A DNA stretch of 8,473 nt from NCBI GenBank assembly GCA_031259095.1, contig JAIRLW010000513.1, positions 1 to 8,473 of the forward strand. The letters run 5' to 3'. This DNA comes from Planctomycetaceae bacterium. GTDB taxonomy: Bacteria; Planctomycetota; Planctomycetia; Pirellulales; Thermoguttaceae. Made by a program: the position numbers and the translations under genes. Below, in pieces: positions 1 to 6,446 of the stretch (the first letter of the stretch is position 1; each line of letters begins with the position of its first letter). The notes beneath the pieces were generated by a model that saw nothing but the letters and a program-made list of their open reading frames with translations, was not told where the DNA came from and did not search any database.

Positions 1-2091
1 ACGGAAACCAAAGAAACAAATTTTCGTATCGACGGTCCCAAATCGTGGCGAAAATCCGTCGAAGACGAATACAACACGTGGAAACAAAATCGTCAACAAT
101 CCGGTTTTCCTCGCAAACCGGAAGACAATGTGTTACGGATTTACACGACGCGTCCTGATACGTTATTTGGGGCAACGTATATGGTGATCGCACCGGAACA
201 TCCTTTTATCAAACGGCTTACGACCGACGAACAACGAGAATTTGTTGAACAATATTGTTCGCAAGCCGCGTCAAAAAGCGATCTTGACCGAACTGATTTG
301 GCAAAAGAAAAAACCGGAGTTTTTACCGGTTCTTATGCGTTGAATCCGGTCAACAACGAACCGATTCCGATTTGGGTTGCCGATTATGTACTGAGTTCGT
401 ATGGAACCGGCGCGATTATGGCAGTTCCGGCACACGACACACGCGATTTTGAATTTGCGAAACAATTTCAGTTACCGATTATTCAGGTTGTCCGGTCTGT
501 GGATAGTACGCTGCATATCGGCGTCGATTTTGAAGCGTTTACGGAGTCGGGGGTTGCGGTGAACAGCGGAATGTACAACGGCGTGATGACGGCGGAATTT
601 AAAGAACGAATAATAAATGATTTAAGTAACAATGGAATCGGACGCAAAGCCGTGAATTACAAACTCCGCGACTGGCTTTTCAGCCGTCAGCATTTTTGGG
701 GTGAACCGTTTCCAATTTTGCACGAAATTGACGCCGATAATAAACGTACCGGAAAAATAATTCCGTTGGAATTGCCGGAATTGCCGTTGGATATTCCGAA
801 GGATTTGAAATTCGATGCGCAACATAATTCGCCGGAACCGCCGCTCGAACAGGCTCCGCCGGATTGGTTGTTTGTTACACGCAACGGAAAAAGATATAAA
901 CGCGAAACAAATACGATGCCGCAATGGGCGGGTTCATGTTGGTATTATCTGCGTTTTATTGATCCGAAAAATAACGCCGCAATTGTCGATCCGCAACTCG
1001 AAAAGGCGTGGATGCCGGTTGATCTTTATGTCGGCGGTGCGGAACACGCCGTCTTACATTTATTGTACGCGCGGTTTTGGCATAAAGTGTTGTACGATTA
1101 CGGAATTGTTTCGCAGCCGGAACCGTTTCAAAAACTCGTCAATCAGGGAATGATTCTCGGTGAAACGGAATTTACCGGATTCAAAGATTCCAACGGTAAT
1201 TGGATTTCCGCAACACAGGTGAATATTGACCGCGACAGTATTGGTACGTTAAAATCCGGCGGTACAAAACTTGAATCCGTAAAACTGGACGCTAAACAAG
1301 TTACGAAAAAAGGAGAAAATTTCGTTCTGATAAACGCCGGTAATCAAGACAAATTTCAAAACGAAATTCAAGTAGATAGCCGGGCGAATAAAATGTCGAA
1401 AAGCCGGGGCAATGTGGTTAATCCTGACGAAGTGGTGGAAAATTACGGAGCCGATGCGTTAAGGTTGTACGAAATGTTTATGGGACCGTTGGAATCCGTC
1501 AAACCTTGGTCGATGGACGGGGTTCACGGAGTTCGCGGTTTTTTGGATCGGGTTTGGAAAATGATTGTTTCTGTTACGTCCGAACAGCCGAAACTTGAAC
1601 CGGCAATTCAAAATATTCCGCCGACAGAAGAACAAAACCGCGTTTTACATAAAACAATCAAGTCGGTAACGGAAGATATTCGTAACATGTCGTTCAACAC
1701 GGCGATTGCCCGAATGATGGAATTTACTAATTTTTTCCTGAAAGAACAAGTTCGTCCGAAATCGGCGATGGAACAATTTACATTACTATTATCGCCGTTT
1801 GCGCCGCATATTGCGGAGGAATTATGGCAGATTCTGGGACATAATAAAACATTGGCTTATGAACCGTTGCCCCGTTATGATGAATCGGCAATTCGTGAAA
1901 CAACATTGGAAATTCCGGTGTCTATCAACGGCAAATTACGTTCAAAAATTTTGGTTCCGGCAAACGCCGACGAAAACACCTTAGAACATCGCGCCATTTC
2001 CGATGCAAAAATTGCTGAACTGTTGACCGGTAAAACGATAGTCAAAAAAATAATTATTTGCGGTAAAATGATCAACTTTGTTGTAAAATAA
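1..2091 (+). CDS. leuS: Leucyl-tRNA synthetase, C-terminal 696 residues (5' end outside window)
   Basis: Class I aminoacyl-tRNA synthetase that charges tRNA-Leu in the cytoplasm and edits mischarged products. The frame is open from base 1, so no start lies in the window; the GTG at 130 is an internal valine codon. The CP1 editing domain is visible with TTRPDT (about residues 49-54) and [19 protein letters not shown], including the conserved aspartate in HDTRD, so editing looks intact. Next come [17 protein letters not shown], the [14 protein letters not shown] and [18 protein letters not shown] active-site segments, and KMSKS at bases 1390-1404. About 75 residues separate GMILGE from KMSKS; this is the leucine-specific insert and is longer than in E. 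coli. The C-terminal anticodon-binding and small terminal domains are complete to the TAA. The missing part should hold the HIGH motif and roughly 200 or more residues. Identification is very secure. Confidence 0.98.
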   Translation, partial: TETKETNFRIDGPKSWRKSVEDEYNTWKQNRQQSGFPRKPEDNVLRIYTTRPDTLFGATYMVIAPEHPFIKRLTTDEQREFVEQYCSQAASKSDLDRTDLAKEKTGVFTGSYALNPVNNEPIPIWVADYVLSSYGTGAIMAVPAHDTRDFEFAKQFQLPIIQVVRSVDSTLHIGVDFEAFTESGVAVNSGMYNGVMTAEFKERIINDLSNNGIGRKAVNYKLRDWLFSRQHFWGEPFPILHEIDADNKRTGKIIPLELPELPLDIPKDLKFDAQHNSPEPPLEQAPPDWLFVTRNGKRYKRETNTMPQWAGSCWYYLRFIDPKNNAAIVDPQLEKAWMPVDLYVGGAEHAVLHLLYARFWHKVLYDYGIVSQPEPFQKLVNQGMILGETEFTGFKDSNGNWISATQVNIDRDSIGTLKSGGTKLESVKLDAKQVTKKGENFVLINAGNQDKFQNEIQVDSRANKMSKSRGNVVNPDEVVENYGADALRLYEMFMGPLESVKPWSMDGVHGVRGFLDRVWKMIVSVTSEQPKLEPAIQNIPPTEEQNRVLHKTIKSVTEDIRNMSFNTAIARMMEFTNFFLKEQVRPKSAMEQFTLLLSPFAPHIAEELWQILGHNKTLAYEPLPRYDESAIRETTLEIPVSINGKLRSKILVPANADENTLEHRAISDAKIAELLTGKTIVKKIIICGKMINFVVK

Positions 2092-2162
2092 ATATAACGT
2101 TTTACAATTGCATCGTAACAGAAATCAAGGATAGGCGACCGCAGGTAACTGTCCATTTTATA

Positions 2163-2283
2163 ACCGCAGAGGACACAGAGTTCACGAGAGAAAAAATAGA
2201 ATTGTCCGCAGATTACGCAAATTTACGCAGAAAGTTATAAAAATCAGTTTGCGTCTCTGTGTTCATCTGCATAATCTGCGGAC
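2163..2283. repeat. Imperfect inverted repeat island downstream of leuS
   Basis: GTCCGCAGATTACGCA (2204-2219) faces TGCATAATCTGCGGAC (2268-2283), complementary at 15 of 16 positions across a 48-base spacer. Just outside the left arm is CCGCAGAGGACACAGAG (2165-2181), and just inside the right arm is CTCTGTGT (2255-2262), which is complementary to ACACAGAG (2173-2180). The two complementary pairs are not nested, so this looks like two diverged repeat copies in opposite orientation rather than one simple hairpin. There is no T-run after it, which argues against an intrinsic terminator, although it may still stabilise the leuS mRNA 3' end. The rest of 2092-2388 holds no gene I can support. Confidence 0.6.
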
Positions 2284-2311
2284 TAAAAAACGGCGTAATT
2301 AGCGGACTTTG

Positions 2312-2340
2312 TTGATAAAAATAGACAGTAACTTTATGAA
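2312..2340 (+). promoter_or_regulatory. Possible sigma-70-type promoter for the small lipoprotein gene
   Basis: TTGATA (2312-2317) and TATGAA (2335-2340) are separated by 17 bases. The first matches the TTGACA consensus at 5 of 6 positions and the second matches TATAAT at 4 of 6. A start near 2347 would give a leader of about 40 bases ahead of the ATG at 2389. Sequence this AT-rich yields such matches by chance, so this is only a candidate. Confidence 0.3.
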
Positions 2341-2388
2341 CACTTTGTTTGCGAATAACGTATTCAACTCCTTACCACTATTATTCGA

Positions 2389-2760
2389 ATGATTATTTTC
2401 CGAACAATTTTATGTTTTATTTTTCTTTTTTGTTGCAGTTGTTCTCTGTCCGGCAAAACCGGTGAGCGTGAACTCATTGAAGCGTTTGTCAATCTCAAAG
2501 AAGTTCCCGAACCGTTCGGTTCGCAACTTTCGGCAATGAAAACCAATTACGATAACGGAAAAATCAAAACGTTATTTGATTTGGGTAACACACTTAAAAA
2601 ACTACAATATGAATCAAATAGCGAGTTTTTGAAAACCTTATTACAATCAGACCAATCAACTCCCGAAGATTACGCAAAACATCTCAACGGACACGGTTGG
2701 AATAGCAATGTGTTCGGATTAATACGGGAAAATATCAATTGGCTGCAACAAAATCAATGA
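2389..2760 (+). CDS. Small predicted lipoprotein or secreted protein of unknown function, 123 aa
   Basis: I do not recognise the family. The N-terminus is a hydrophobic stretch with one arginine (R5) and a phenylalanine- and cysteine-rich core, ending in LFCCSCSLSGK at residues 13-23. This resembles a type II signal peptide with C16 or C18 as the possible lipidated cysteine; neither fits the LxGC lipobox well, so attachment is inferred. The mature part is about 105 residues, charged and probably helical, with no further cysteines and no catalytic motif I can name. The ATG has no Shine-Dalgarno sequence, like its neighbours. It stands alone, 297 bases after leuS and 457 bases before the MATE gene, with repeat islands on both sides. 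Signal-peptide-like start, sensible amino-acid composition and a full-length frame support a real gene. Confidence 0.68.
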   Translation: MIIFRTILCFIFLFCCSCSLSGKTGERELIEAFVNLKEVPEPFGSQLSAMKTNYDNGKIKTLFDLGNTLKKLQYESNSEFLKTLLQSDQSTPEDYAKHLNGHGWNSNVFGLIRENINWLQQNQ

Positions 2761-2880
2761 AAAATAGTATTATTCAGCGGAATGTTCGTTAATTTCGTTG
2801 CAAATAAGAATCAAGAGGTAATCCACCTTTCGAGTTCCATTGGTAAACAAATTGACGAATATTCCACTGAAATATTACAA

Positions 2881-2978
2881 ATTTTTGTGTCCTTTGTGAT
2901 CTTTGTGTTAAAAAATCTCATGAGTTGGTCAATTTTAAACACAAGGAACACAACGGTTACATAAAGAACACAAAAAAT
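2881..2978. repeat. Imperfect inverted repeat of GTGT/ACAC words around a CTCATGAG centre
   Basis: The left arm (2881-2915) is built of TTTGTG words and ends in TTAAAA. The right arm (2933-2978) is approximately its reverse complement, starting TTTTAAACACAAGG and ending GAACACAAAAAAT. The right arm carries roughly 10 extra bases (around ACGGTTACAT) relative to the left. Between the arms is CTCATGAG (2918-2925), a perfect 8-base palindrome. No open frame crosses it with coding character. It could be a decayed miniature inverted-repeat element or two opposed copies of a dispersed repeat; no target-site duplication was identified. Confidence 0.55.
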
Positions 2979-3025
2979 AAATCGTACAAAAAATACAACA
3001 ACGAAATTTTAAAGTACAATGAGTA

Positions 3026-3187
3026 TTATATACTCCTCACACTTGAAATTTCAGTTTTCGTTTTCTCATCGGCAACCGCAGCCGGCACAATGGCGGATGA
3101 ACGCTCTTCAAACGAAACATCATTCACGTACAAAGCAGAACTTGTGAAATTTATAAAATATGTAAGAATAGTGTAAACATTTTTTTC
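3026..3187 (-). other. Coding-like open stretch without ATG, possible gene remnant
   Basis: The minus strand is open for 53 codons between an in-frame TAA (complement of 3188-3190) and a TAA (complement of 3026-3028). It has no ATG; a GTG could start a 33-residue peptide beginning MNDVSFEERSSAIVPAAV. Its codons are rich in G at first position (GTG, GAT, GAA, GAG, GCC, GCG), as expected of coding sequence. The overlapping plus-strand frame ending at 3176 is also open but includes the repeat upstream. I do not recognise either product. It may be a degraded gene end or chance. Confidence 0.2.
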
Positions 3188-3217
3188 TTATTGTTCACTT
3201 CGCGTATTTCACTCAAC

Positions 3218-4615
3218 ATGGATCATGCCGAACAAACCCGACAACTTGAAGAACGTCCGGTTGGTTGTCTGCTTTGGGAGTTTTCGATACCGGCAATCGC
3301 CGCAACCGTCATTAACGCCTCGCACAGTATTATTAACCGAATTTTTATCGGTCAGACCATCGGCGAAGTTGGTATTGCCGCTGTCACGGTCACCTTGCCC
3401 ATTATGACTATCATGCTGGCAGTCGGAATGACAATCGGGATTGGGTCAAATACGCTCATCTCCATCCGGCTCGGCGAAAAGAAAAACGAAGAAGCAGAAC
3501 GAATCGTTGGACAAGCGTTGTTTCTTTTTGGTTTTATGGCGATTGGTTTTATGGTTTTAGGTTTGCTGTTTCTGGAACCATTGCTGCGACTCTTCGGAAC
3601 CAGTGAACGAGTCATGCCCTACGCCAAAGAATATTTATCCGTTATGGTTTACGGCGCGTTCTTTCACGAAATGTCTTACGGTGTTAACGGATTTTTACGG
3701 AGTGAGGGAAAACCGCGTATTGCCATGATGACTACGCTCATTATGGCATTTCTGAATATTTTTTTCGATTGGTTATTCCTTTTTGTTTTCCATACCGGCA
3801 TTTGGGGCGCGGCATTTGCGACCATTCTTGCTCAAATTTGTTCGACCAGTTGGGTGTTTTGGCATTATATTTCCGGTAACACCTTGCTCCGTTGGCGACT
3901 TAAAAATATTCGGTGGGATTCCGAATTATCACGTCAAGTTTTCCTGCTGGGAACGCCGCCGTTTGTGATGCAGTCGATTGCTTGTGTTCTTCAGGCAATT
4001 CAAATGCGTCAGATTTTCTTTTACGGTAATCTCTATGGCGCCGCCCATCATATTAAAGATGGCGGTGATTTAGCGGTTGGAGCGTTTGGCATTGTGTTTG
4101 TGATTTCAATGGCAGTGTTTTTGCCCATTCTCGGTTTGAATCAGGGAATGCAACCCATTGTCGGGTATAACATCGGAGCAAGACATTTCGACCGCGTCGC
4201 CGGAACGTTGCAATTGGCTCTTGGTTCAGTGTTGACGTTCACCCTGATTTGTGCGTTGGGCTTGTTTATCTTTCCCGAAATACTACTTCGCCCTTTTGCC
4301 AGTATTGAAGGCGGTTCCGATTTGCTCCAACTCGGTTGCCGTGCCGCAAGAATTTTTGTACTAATGTTACCTGCCGCCGGCGTTGTTGTTGTCACGGCAG
4401 GCTATTTTCAATCAAACGGCTCGCCCAAACTCGCTATCGCTCTGACATTGATTCGTCAAGTGGTGTTGTTCGTACCGCTCATTCTTATTCTGCCCCAATA
4501 TTTCGGTTTGGACGGGATTTGGAGTGCAACACCGGTTTGCGATTTTGGTTCTTTTATTTTTGTCGCCGTCCTGCTCTACCGTGAATTGAAAGCGCTCAAA
4601 CGGCTTGAACGATAA
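3218..4615 (+). CDS. MATE-family (MepA-like) multidrug/toxin efflux transporter, 465 aa
   Basis: Inner-membrane antiporter of the multidrug and toxic compound extrusion family, expected to export organic cations or other small molecules using a Na+ or H+ gradient. Length fits the family, and about twelve hydrophobic segments are arranged as two similar halves. Segment 1 is WEFSIPAIAATVINASHSI and is followed by the family-typical NRIFIGQTIGEVGIAAVTV. The PYAKEYL motif (residues 134-140), NGFLRSEGKPRIAM (157-170), NIFFDWLFLF (180-189) and the second-half LNQGMQPIVGYNIGAR (307-322) and FQSNGSPKLA (397-406) all match MepA-like members. The ATG at 3218 is chosen because the cytoplasmic N-terminus begins there; a TTG at 3191 would add nine residues of no family character. 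It is transcribed alone, between two repeat-rich gaps. Substrate cannot be told from sequence. Confidence 0.93.
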   Translation: MDHAEQTRQLEERPVGCLLWEFSIPAIAATVINASHSIINRIFIGQTIGEVGIAAVTVTLPIMTIMLAVGMTIGIGSNTLISIRLGEKKNEEAERIVGQALFLFGFMAIGFMVLGLLFLEPLLRLFGTSERVMPYAKEYLSVMVYGAFFHEMSYGVNGFLRSEGKPRIAMMTTLIMAFLNIFFDWLFLFVFHTGIWGAAFATILAQICSTSWVFWHYISGNTLLRWRLKNIRWDSELSRQVFLLGTPPFVMQSIACVLQAIQMRQIFFYGNLYGAAHHIKDGGDLAVGAFGIVFVISMAVFLPILGLNQGMQPIVGYNIGARHFDRVAGTLQLALGSVLTFTLICALGLFIFPEILLRPFASIEGGSDLLQLGCRAARIFVLMLPAAGVVVVTAGYFQSNGSPKLAIALTLIRQVVLFVPLILILPQYFGLDGIWSATPVCDFGSFIFVAVLLYRELKALKRLER

Positions 4616-4636
4616 TTTTGTGATTTGGGGCTTAAA

Positions 4637-4668
4637 TCGCAAGCAAATTATCAAAATTCCGCTTGCGA
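4637..4668. repeat. Stem-loop just downstream of the MATE gene
   Basis: TCGCAAGC (4637-4644) pairs perfectly with GCTTGCGA (4661-4668) around a 16-base AT-rich loop. It starts 22 bases after the MATE stop codon, where a transcription terminator would be expected. There is no T-run directly after it, so a canonical intrinsic terminator is not supported. The right arm belongs to a sequence that recurs at the end of the window. Confidence 0.45.
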
Positions 4669-4705
4669 ACACTCTCCGCTATTAACTTTTCACTCTCCAC
4701 TTATC
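4653..4705. repeat. Interspersed repeat: AAAATTCCGCTTGCG followed by ACTCTCC heptamers (copy 1)
   Basis: AAAATTCCGCTTGCG (4653-4667) is followed by ACTCTCC at 4671-4677 and again at 4692-4698, then the variant ACTTATC (4699-4705). The same composite, with the heptamers in tighter array, occurs at 8397-8442. The match of a 15-base block plus the same downstream heptamer at two intergenic sites shows these are copies of one repeat family. Confidence 0.65.
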
Positions 4706-4732
4706 TTTTGTCCCTAACATTTTTTCAGTGAA

Positions 4733-4776
4733 GGGACATTAGGAACGAATGGGACATTAGGGGAAAAAAAAAAAAA
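4733..4776. repeat. Direct repeat GGGACATTAGG x2 and an A13 tract
   Basis: GGGACATTAGG occurs at 4733-4743 and 4751-4761, an 18-base period, followed by 13 consecutive A residues (4764-4776). A partly complementary TCCCTAACAT lies upstream at 4711-4720. No coding frame or recognised binding site explains it. It is probably simple-repeat expansion in the gap between the MATE gene and the FmdB-like gene. Confidence 0.55.
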
Positions 4777-4818
4777 TTCCATGATCAACTGCGCTCCTTT
4801 GGCAAAAGATCGCCTACC

Positions 4819-4852
4819 TTCGACTTGACTTTTTTTTATATTATAATAATAT
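4819..4852 (+). promoter_or_regulatory. Candidate promoter for the fmdB-like/gmd pair
   Basis: A perfect TATAAT (4842-4847) lies in a strongly AT-rich stretch. TTGACT (4825-4830) is a near-consensus -35 box, but it is only 11 bases from that TATAAT; paired with TAATAT (4847-4852) the spacing is 16. Alternatively TATAAT may act with the poor TTCGAC at 4819 (17-base spacing). Either way transcription would begin near 4855-4860, about 55 bases before the ATG at 4913. This is the best promoter-like sequence in the window. Confidence 0.5.
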
Positions 4853-4912
4853 TAGTGAAAACTGTTGATGTTTTACCGTTTTTCCCCAAACCCAATTTTT
4901 TTGATTACTCCC

Positions 4913-5266
4913 ATGCCCACTTACGAATACCGTTGCGACGCTTGTTCCCATGAATTTGAAGAATTTCAGTATATTAAAGATGAACCGCTTAAAAAATGTC
5001 CGAGTTGCGGCAAAAATAAACTTCGCCGCCTCATCAGCGGCGGCGCGGCAATCGTTTTTAAAGGAAGCGGCTTTTATCAAACCGATTACCGAAGCGATTC
5101 CTACAAAAAATCGGCACAGTCGGAATCGCCCATAACCACGCCAACAAACTCCAACACGTGTAGTCATTGCCCATCGGCTTCCACCTGTAAAGAATCAACA
5201 TCGGCATCAGCATCGGCAACAGCATCCGCATCGTCCGAATCAGTGAAACCTCACAATCCCAAATAA
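4913..5266 (+). CDS. FmdB-family zinc-ribbon protein with Ser/Ala-rich tail, 117 aa
   Basis: Small putative regulatory protein of the FmdB family; the biochemical role of most members is unknown. Residues 1-60 are the family core: [16 protein letters not shown] with C8 and C11, then KKCPSCG with C29 and C32, forming a CxxC-17-CxxC zinc ribbon, followed by [10 protein letters not shown] and a [10 protein letters not shown] segment typical of the family. The ATG at 4913 is chosen because MPTYEYRC is the conserved start; the in-frame ATG at 4865 would add 16 residues of hydrophobic sequence unlike the family. Residues 61-117 are a low-complexity tail with three further cysteines (C83, C86, C92) and a run of Ser/Ala/Thr encoded by hexamer repeats. 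gmd begins 7 bases after its stop, so the two are very likely co-transcribed. Confidence 0.92.
   Translation: MPTYEYRCDACSHEFEEFQYIKDEPLKKCPSCGKNKLRRLISGGAAIVFKGSGFYQTDYRSDSYKKSAQSESPITTPTNSNTCSHCPSASTCKESTSASASATASASSESVKPHNPK
5200..5236 (+). repeat. GCATCN hexamer microsatellite inside the FmdB-like gene
   Basis: Degenerate hexamers of the form GCATCG, GCATCA, GCAACA and GCATCC follow one another and encode the alternating Ser-Ala/Thr-Ala tail (about residues 97-108). Because the unit is six bases, gain or loss of units keeps the frame, so the tail length may vary between strains. Confidence 0.6.
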
Positions 5267-5273
5267 ACTGTTT

Positions 5274-6332
5274 ATGCCTAAAGTCGCTCTTATTACAGGA
5301 GTTACCGGTCAAGACGGCGCGTATCTTGCCCGATTGTTACTAAATAAAGGTTATATCGTTCACGGTTTAAAACGCCGCAGTTCCTCGTTTAATACCGGAC
5401 GAATTGACCGAATCTATCCCGATTCCAGCGAACCGGCAAGCCGGTTTCGACTTCATTTCGGCGATATGACCGACGCAACAGGGCTGGTTCGTGTCCTTCA
5501 GGAAACTCAACCGGACGAAGTGTACAACCTTGCGGCAATGTCTCATGTTCGGGTTTCCTTTGATATGCCGGAATATACCGGAAATGTGGACGCTTTAGGA
5601 ACGATCCGGTTGCTCGAAGCAATCCGTCTGCTCAATCTGGAACACAAAACTCGGTTCTATCAGGCTTCCACTTCTGAAATGTTCGGCGGTCTTTGTTCGG
5701 AGCCGTTGTCGGAAACTTCCCCGTTTCACCCCCGAAGCCCTTACGCGGTCGCCAAACTCTACGCTTATTGGGCAACCATCAACTACCGCGAAGCCTATAA
5801 CTTTTTTGCATGTAATGGAATTTTGTTTAATCATGAAAGTCCGTTTCGCGGAGAAACCTTCGTAACGCGAAAAATCACCCGATCCGTCAGCCGAATTAAA
5901 TACGGACTGCAAAAAAAACTCCTGATCGGTAATCTCAACGCCAAACGTGATTGGGGACATGCTGCCGATTATGTTGAGGGAATGTGGATGATGCTCCAGC
6001 AGCCGCAACCTGATGATTATGTTCTCGCAACCGGTGAAACCCGAAGTGTCCGCGAATTGATCGAAACTGCGTTTGCCGTAACCGATGTTTCCATCGTATG
6101 GAAAGGAAAAGAGGCGGACGAAAAAGGTTACAACGCCCAAACCAATGAATTACTGATCGAAATTGATCCTCGTTACTTTCGGCCGTCGGAAGTTGACGTC
6201 CTTTTGGGAGACGCGCGAAAAGCACAAGAAAAACTCGGTTGGTCGCCAAAACATTCGTTCACAGAACTGGTTCAGGATATGATGCAACACGATCTCAATA
6301 ACGCCCAAAAAGAAGCAACTCAAAAACAATAG
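5274..6332 (+). CDS. gmd: GDP-mannose 4,6-dehydratase, 352 aa
   Basis: Cytoplasmic short-chain dehydrogenase/reductase-fold enzyme converting GDP-D-mannose to GDP-4-keto-6-deoxy-D-mannose, the first step towards GDP-L-fucose, GDP-rhamnose and related sugars for surface glycans. The NADP-binding TGVTGQDG (residues 8-15, GxxGxxG) opens the Rossmann fold, followed by [16 protein letters not shown] (33-48). The catalytic residues are all present: T133 and E135 in STSEMFG, and Y157 and K161 in [24 protein letters not shown] (186-202) and [15 protein letters not shown] (224-238) are family signatures; F191 sits where many members have R, a position that also varies elsewhere. Length is normal and the ATG precedes the Rossmann strand directly. 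No reductase (fcl, rmd) or glycosyltransferase follows in this window, so the end product is unknown. Confidence 0.97.
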   Translation: MPKVALITGVTGQDGAYLARLLLNKGYIVHGLKRRSSSFNTGRIDRIYPDSSEPASRFRLHFGDMTDATGLVRVLQETQPDEVYNLAAMSHVRVSFDMPEYTGNVDALGTIRLLEAIRLLNLEHKTRFYQASTSEMFGGLCSEPLSETSPFHPRSPYAVAKLYAYWATINYREAYNFFACNGILFNHESPFRGETFVTRKITRSVSRIKYGLQKKLLIGNLNAKRDWGHAADYVEGMWMMLQQPQPDDYVLATGETRSVRELIETAFAVTDVSIVWKGKEADEKGYNAQTNELLIEIDPRYFRPSEVDVLLGDARKAQEKLGWSPKHSFTELVQDMMQHDLNNAQKEATQKQ

Positions 6333-6382
6333 GGAACCTCTAAATATACCCTTTTCCAAAAAACAAAACGATTCGATTTTAA

Positions 6383-6406
6383 TCGATTTTAGTCGGCTGA
6401 AATCGA
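6383..6406. promoter_or_regulatory. Hairpin and repeated TCGATTT words upstream of the DUF58 gene
   Basis: TCGATTTTAG (6383-6392) pairs with CTGAAATCGA (6397-6406), a ten-pair stem with one G-T pair and a TCGG tetraloop. The word CGATT also occurs at 6369-6373, 6374-6378 and 6422-6426, so the 114-base gap between gmd and the next gene contains at least four forward copies and one inverted copy. No T-run follows, so termination after gmd is doubtful. It could be an RNA structure or an operator; neither is established. Confidence 0.4.
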
Positions 6407-6446
6407 AAGAAAAAAAAATATCGATTTCCGTCGAGTTTCCTACCCA

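Noticed and set aside
130..132. GTG as the leuS start codon
   Set aside because: The frame is open back to base 1 and already reads as LeuRS sequence, and 130 lies just before the editing-domain TTRPDT motif, so it is an internal valine.
2782..2964. Short plus-strand frame of 60 codons
   Set aside because: It runs through the GTGT/ACAC inverted repeat, has no recognisable protein character and no start signal.
2925..3176. Plus-strand frame of 83 codons
   Set aside because: Its first third is repeat sequence (Lys/Asn-rich). Only the end looks coding-like, and the opposite strand is equally coding-like, so no gene is called.
4637..4668. Intrinsic terminator of the MATE gene
   Set aside because: The stem is good but the loop is 16 bases and no T-run follows, so it is listed only as a stem-loop.
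5595..6140. Long minus-strand frame of 181 codons within gmd
   Set aside because: It is fully antisense to a well-identified gmd with all catalytic motifs, so it is a shadow frame.
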